Shown here piece by piece: positions 60,391-64,000 of a stretch of DNA of 64,000 nt. Each line of letters starts with the position of its first letter. Position 1 is the first letter of the stretch. The notes beneath the pieces are model-generated. The model saw nothing but the letters and a program-made list of their open reading frames with translations. It did not search any database and was not told where the DNA came from. Position numbers and translations under genes: made by a program. The DNA comes from Hymenobacter telluris (lineage in GTDB: Bacteria; Bacteroidota; Bacteroidia; Cytophagales; Hymenobacteraceae), in the NCBI RefSeq assembly GCF_017313265.1, contig NZ_JAFLQZ010000011.1, positions 62,001 to 126,000 on the forward strand, given 5' to 3'.

Positions 60391-62178
60391 TCAGGCCGCG
60401 TCCTCGCTTTGCAGCTGCCGCTCGTAGAGGGCGCGGTACAGGCCGTCGGCGTCCTGCATCAGCACTTCGTGGGTGCCGTGCTGCACAATTACGCCGTCGT
60501 CGAGCACCAGAATTTCGTCGGCTAGCTTCACGGAGCTCACGCGGTGCGAGATGATGAGGCTGGTGCGGTTGTGCATGATGCGCTGCAAGGCATCGAGGAT
60601 GGCGTTTTCGGTGTTGGTATCTACCGCCGAGAGGGAGTCGTCGAGGATCAGGATTTTCGGCTCCTTCACCAGGGCGCGGGCAATGCTGACGCGCTGCTTC
60701 TGACCGCCGGAAAGCGTAATACCCCGCTCGCCGAGCTTGGTATCAAAGCCCTCGGGGAAGCGGATGATGTTGTCGTAAACATTAGCGTCTTTGGCGGCTT
60801 GCTGCATTCGTTCCTCAGTAGGGTTGTTGAGGCCGAAGTTGATGTTGTTGCGAATGGAATCGGAAAACAGAAACACGTCCTGGGGCACGTAGCCGATTTG
60901 CTCGCGCAACGAGTTCAATGAATAGTCGCGCACATCCACGCCGTCGATGCGGATGGTGCCGGTGGTTACGTCGAAGAGGCGGCAGAGCAGCACGGCCACG
61001 GTGCTTTTGCCCGAGCCGGTGTTGCCAATAACCGCTAGGGTCTGGCCCGGCCGGATGCGGAAGCTCACGTTGTGCAGGGCCTGGATTCCGGTGTCGGGGT
61101 AGGTGAACGATACGTTGTCGAACACAATGTCGCCCACCATTTCCTGCTCGATGTTCTGCTGCGAAACGATATCGGTTTTTTGGTCGAGAAACTCGTTGAT
61201 GCGGGCCTGCGAGGCTTCGGCGCGCTGCACGAGGCTGCTGGTCCAGCCGAGCGCCGTCACGGGCCAGGTCAGCAGGTTCACGTAAATCAGGAACTCGGCA
61301 ATGCTACCCGTGGTGATGGTGCCGCGGATAACCTCCTGCCCCCCCACGTACACCGTGACAATGGTGCTGAGGCCCACCAGAAACATAATCAGCGGGAAAA
61401 ACAGGGAGTTCACAAAGTTCAAGCTCAACGACTTCTCCTTGTATTCATTGGACGCCCGCGCAAACTGTTGATGCGAATCCTGCTCCCGTACAAACGACTT
61501 CAGCACCCGAATCCCCGAAAACGCCTCCTGCACGAAGGTGGTCATGCCCGAGAGGCTGCGCTGGATTTCGTCGCTCTTCTTCTCAATCAGGTTGTTGACG
61601 TAGAAAATGCTGACGCTCAGGATGGGCAGCGGCAGCAGCGTGTAAATCGTGAGCTTCACGTTCACCATGAACATAAGCGGCACGATGAGCACGAACAGCA
61701 GCACCAGTTGCATGAAATACATGATGGCCGGCCCGAAGTACATGCGCACCCGCCCTACGTCCTCCGAGATGCGCGACATCAGGTCGCCGGTGCTGTGGCG
61801 GCGGTAGAAGGCCAGCGGCAGGGTTTGGTAGTGCTGGTAGATTTCGTTTTTCTGGTCGTTTTCAATGTGCCGGCTCATCACAATGAGCGTTTGGCGCATG
61901 AAAAACAGGAAGATGCCCCGCAGCAACGCCAGCACGATAATCAGGATGCCGTACAGCAGCACGTTGCGCCCAAACAACGAGTACACTTCGCCCTGCGACG
62001 AGGTGCCTGCAAACAGGTGGTACAGGTCAATGCCCTCACTCACCAAATCGAAGGCGTAGCGCACAATCTGGGCCGGGAAAATGGCCAGTAACGTGCTGAG
62101 CGCCACGAACAGGATTCCGCCCAGGAAATGCCATTTGTAGCGAAACAGGTACTTATTGGTAGCGGAAAGAGCGGACAC
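60391..62178 (-). CDS. ABC exporter, fused permease and ATPase (MsbA-like)
   Basis: A 595-residue half-transporter with about six helices (WHFLGGILFVALSTLLAIFP first) and an ATPase domain: Walker A GNTGSGKST, signature LSGGQKQRV, Walker B ILILDDSLSAVD, switch His in IISHRVSS. The Asp in place of the usual catalytic Glu after Walker B (LDD) is notable and may lower ATP turnover. The chosen start is GTG at 62178, where the family sequence begins; an ATG at 62289 is closer to the promoter box and would add 37 unlikely residues. It is divergent from leucine dehydrogenase. Confidence 0.9.
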   Translation of the reverse strand: MSALSATNKYLFRYKWHFLGGILFVALSTLLAIFPAQIVRYAFDLVSEGIDLYHLFAGTSSQGEVYSLFGRNVLLYGILIIVLALLRGIFLFFMRQTLIVMSRHIENDQKNEIYQHYQTLPLAFYRRHSTGDLMSRISEDVGRVRMYFGPAIMYFMQLVLLFVLIVPLMFMVNVKLTIYTLLPLPILSVSIFYVNNLIEKKSDEIQRSLSGMTTFVQEAFSGIRVLKSFVREQDSHQQFARASNEYKEKSLSLNFVNSLFFPLIMFLVGLSTIVTVYVGGQEVIRGTITTGSIAEFLIYVNLLTWPVTALGWTSSLVQRAEASQARINEFLDQKTDIVSQQNIEQEMVGDIVFDNVSFTYPDTGIQALHNVSFRIRPGQTLAVIGNTGSGKSTVAVLLCRLFDVTTGTIRIDGVDVRDYSLNSLREQIGYVPQDVFLFSDSIRNNINFGLNNPTEERMQQAAKDANVYDNIIRFPEGFDTKLGERGITLSGGQKQRVSIARALVKEPKILILDDSLSAVDTNTENAILDALQRIMHNRTSLIISHRVSSVKLADEILVLDDGVIVQHGTHEVLMQDADGLYRALYERQLQSEDAA

Positions 62179-62262
62179 AGCAGAGGGGAGTGGAGACGAG
62201 AAAACAGCGGCCCGGCTGGCCCCGTAAAGAGCGTAGCCAATAGCCGGAACCGGAAATTGAGT

Positions 62263-62270
62263 TACTTTTG
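62263..62270 (+). promoter_or_regulatory. Leucine dehydrogenase promoter -7 box
   Basis: TACTTTTG followed by C, a typical TAnnTTTG box, about 120 bp before the dehydrogenase start. Confidence 0.55.
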
Positions 62271-62321
62271 CACCCGAATTGCCGACCATAACGCCCGATT
62301 CATTGTAGGCGTTGCGGTTGG

Positions 62322-62329
62322 CAAAGATA
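62322..62329 (-). promoter_or_regulatory. ABC exporter promoter -7 box
   Basis: Minus strand TATCTTTG, an exact TAnnTTTG match. It lies to the right of the plus-strand box at 62263, so the two promoters face each other. Confidence 0.55.
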
Positions 62330-62390
62330 CAACAGTCAAGTCCCGCTCTTTCCTTTCCCAAATCCCACCCACTCTTCAATCTCCTTTCCC

Positions 62391-63482
62391 ATGGTTGAAT
62401 TTCACGAGACGACCGACACGTCGGTCTTTGGTCAAATTGCCGAGTTCCAACACGAGCAAGTGGTGTTCTGCCACGACCACGAAACGGGCTTGCGTGCCAT
62501 CATCGGTATTCACAACACGGTGCTGGGCCCGGCGCTGGGTGGTACCCGCATGTGGCACTATGCTTCTGATGCCGACGCTTTGCACGACGTGCTGCGCCTC
62601 TCGCGCGGCATGAGCTACAAGGCCGCCATTTCGGGCCTGAACCTGGGCGGCGGCAAGGCCGTCATCATCGGCGACGCCAAAACCATGAAGACCGAGGCCC
62701 TGCTGCGCAAGTTTGGCCGCTTCGTGCAGAACCTGAACGGCAAGTACATCACCGCCGAAGATGTGAACATGACCACCAAGGACATGGAATACATTCGGAT
62801 GGAAACCAAGCACGTAGCGGGCCTGCCCGAAAGCATGGGCGGCTCCGGCGACCCGTCGCCGGTAACAGCTTACGGTACCTACATGGGTATGAAGGCCGCC
62901 GCCAAAAAGGCTTTCGGTTCAGAGAGCCTGGCTGGTAAGCGCATTGCCGTGCAGGGCGTGGGCCACGTGGGTACTTACCTCATGGATTACTTGCAGAAAG
63001 AAGGCGCCAAGTTGGTACTGACTGACTATTACGAAGACCGCGCCTTGGAAGCCGCTGCCCGTTTCGGTGCCGTCGCCGTTGGCCTCGATGAAATCTACGA
63101 CCAAGAGGTGGACATCTACTCGCCATGCGCGCTGGGTGCTACCATCAACGACGATACCATTGACCGGCTCACGTGCCGGGTAATAGCCGGTTGCGCCAAC
63201 AATCAGCTGGAAAACGAAAACGTGCACGGCCCTGCCCTTGTGGACCGCGGCATCGTGTACGCCCCCGATTTCCTGATTAATGCCGGCGGCCTCATCAACG
63301 TTTACTCCGAGGTAATTGGAGGCAGCCGCCAGTCGGCCCTCACCCAAACCGAGAAAATTTTCGATTACACCACCCAAGTGCTTACCAAAGCCGAGCAGGA
63401 AGGCACGCACCCCCAGGCGGCGGCCATCCGGCAAGCCGAGGAGCGCATTGCCGCCATCGGCAAAGTCAAATCCACTTACTAA
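62391..63482 (+). CDS. ldh: Leucine/valine (Glu/Leu/Phe/Val) dehydrogenase
   Basis: A 363-residue NAD-dependent enzyme that oxidatively deaminates branched-chain amino acids, in their catabolism or the reverse synthesis of precursors for branched fatty acids. The active-site lysine is in NLGGGKAVI, the substrate loop in LGPALGGTRMW, and the nucleotide-binding turn in RIAVQGVGHVGTYLM. The length and the GGTRMW motif favour leucine dehydrogenase over glutamate dehydrogenase, which is longer. ATG at 62391. The next gene is nusB across a GTGA-word repeat. Confidence 0.92.
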   Translation: MVEFHETTDTSVFGQIAEFQHEQVVFCHDHETGLRAIIGIHNTVLGPALGGTRMWHYASDADALHDVLRLSRGMSYKAAISGLNLGGGKAVIIGDAKTMKTEALLRKFGRFVQNLNGKYITAEDVNMTTKDMEYIRMETKHVAGLPESMGGSGDPSPVTAYGTYMGMKAAAKKAFGSESLAGKRIAVQGVGHVGTYLMDYLQKEGAKLVLTDYYEDRALEAAARFGAVAVGLDEIYDQEVDIYSPCALGATINDDTIDRLTCRVIAGCANNQLENENVHGPALVDRGIVYAPDFLINAGGLINVYSEVIGGSRQSALTQTEKIFDYTTQVLTKAEQEGTHPQAAAIRQAEERIAAIGKVKSTY

Positions 63483-63595
63483 ATGGTGAAATTGTGAGGT
63501 GGTGAAATGGTGAGTTTGACGTTCTAGCCGCGCAATCTGGGCAAGCGGCGCCGTCAAAACATCAAACTCACTATTTCACCATCTCACAATTTCAC
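63483..63595. repeat. Long intergenic inverted repeat of 8-bp GTGA words (second copy)
   Basis: The left arm 63483-63523 begins at the base after the stop codon; the right arm 63557-63595 ends 13 bp before the nusB start. The arms are inverted copies with about three transition differences. The words (ATGGTGAA, GTGGTGAA) and the inner TTTGACGTT / AACATCAAA are shared with the 14383-14489 repeat. Confidence 0.92.
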
Positions 63596-63608
63596 AACTT
63601 CAACAAGA

Positions 63609-64000
63609 ATGCTCAACCGTCGCACGCTTCGCATCAAGGTCATGCAGGCCCTGTACGCCTACCATCAGGCCGTGGGGTCTGATTTTTTACTGGCTAATGA
63701 CCGGATTGCGGATGCCTTCGCGCCCGACCTGACTTCGCCCGAACCCCAGGACAAGCGCCTGCTGAAAGGCCAGCAGAAAATGGCCGAACTTACCTTTAAG
63801 GAGTGGCACAAGTCGGGCCAGGAACCCGAGAAAAGCGACGATGCCGACGTGCAGGACGCCGTGCAGGATGCCATGAAGTACTATCAGAAAGCCGTTGCCA
63901 AGGACGCTACGTTCTACGCCGGCCAGATGGTGCACGCCGCCGAAAGCATCCACGACCAGTACCTGCACCTGCTCAATATTCCGGAAGTATTGCTTCAGAT
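63609..64000 (+). CDS. nusB: Transcription antitermination factor NusB (3' partial)
   Basis: The first 130 residues of NusB, which with NusE binds boxA RNA and prevents early termination of rRNA transcription. It begins NRRTLRIKVMQALYAY, the conserved NusB opening (RxxA/MxxALY). The following long insertion (LLKGQQKMAELTFKEW and on) before the second half of the fold is characteristic of Bacteroidota NusB proteins, which are about twice the length of the E. coli protein. The gene continues beyond the window. Confidence 0.9.
   Translation, partial: MLNRRTLRIKVMQALYAYHQAVGSDFLLANDRIADAFAPDLTSPEPQDKRLLKGQQKMAELTFKEWHKSGQEPEKSDDADVQDAVQDAMKYYQKAVAKDATFYAGQMVHAAESIHDQYLHLLNIPEVLLQ

Noticed and set aside
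61072..62091. 339-residue plus-strand frame opposite the second ABC exporter
   Set aside because: Same reason: His/Gln/Glu-rich antisense of a certain gene.

Overview
The window looks like the chromosome of a GC-rich member of the Bacteroidota, most like Hymenobacter or a close relative in the Cytophagales. Four things point there. Secreted proteins end in type IX secretion (T9SS) sorting domains. Promoters carry the Bacteroidota -7 box TAnnTTTG. Family-restricted proteins are present (DUF4476, DUF4293, a PorE-like TPR/PD40/OmpA lipoprotein). The tRNA genes lack an encoded CCA. Almost everything is ordinary chromosomal housekeeping; I see no prophage, transposase, CRISPR array or integrative element.

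Layout. 1-5.5 kb: a T9SS-exported PA14/ricin-lectin protein (5' end cut off), a phospholipase-D-fold protein, a glycoside hydrolase, a CDF metal exporter and what looks like the decayed tail of a second CDF gene. 5.5-13.7 kb: amino-acid permease, divergent Tag glycosylase, CrcB, half-size EamA transporter, acetyltransferase, hemB, three tandem related lipoproteins and ornithine aminotransferase. 13.9-25.4 kb: Ogt, esterase, TPR and beta-barrel proteins, a secreted M4 metalloprotease, an SDR, a roadblock protein, a hybrid histidine kinase and a convergent LytTR regulator. 25.5-27.7 kb: nrdB and rplU-rpmA, separated by an AT-rich gap with three DnaA boxes. 27.8-35.2 kb: cyclase-family hydrolase, alpha/beta hydrolase, hemW, a BamA/TamA-type protein, initiator tRNA, a zinc phospholipase C and tRNA-Phe. 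35.3-48.5 kb is mostly on the plus strand: a two-gene Fe-S (Hdr/Lut-like) unit, the PorE-like lipoprotein, an interrupted beta-barrel gene, a thiolase, truA and an ABC exporter. 48.5-64 kb: barrel protein, a 1341-residue Fn3 adhesin, YitT and Na+/H+ antiporter genes, two tRNA-Pro genes, a frameshifted FAD oxidoreductase, a second ABC exporter, leucine dehydrogenase and the start of nusB.

The most striking signal is not a gene. Around a dozen intergenic gaps hold degenerate tandem words of 7 or 8 bp. They are arranged as two inverted arms that start at the stop codon of one gene and end at the start or stop codon of the next. The words differ from locus to locus while the layout stays the same. 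Other points worth attention are the DnaA-box cluster, which coincides with a change in gene-strand bias; the lipoprotein trio sharing a motif right after the lipidated cysteine; and a G9 tract that breaks a beta-barrel gene which would be intact with G8.

All coordinates and motifs were read by eye. Family assignments come from motif recognition, not database searches.
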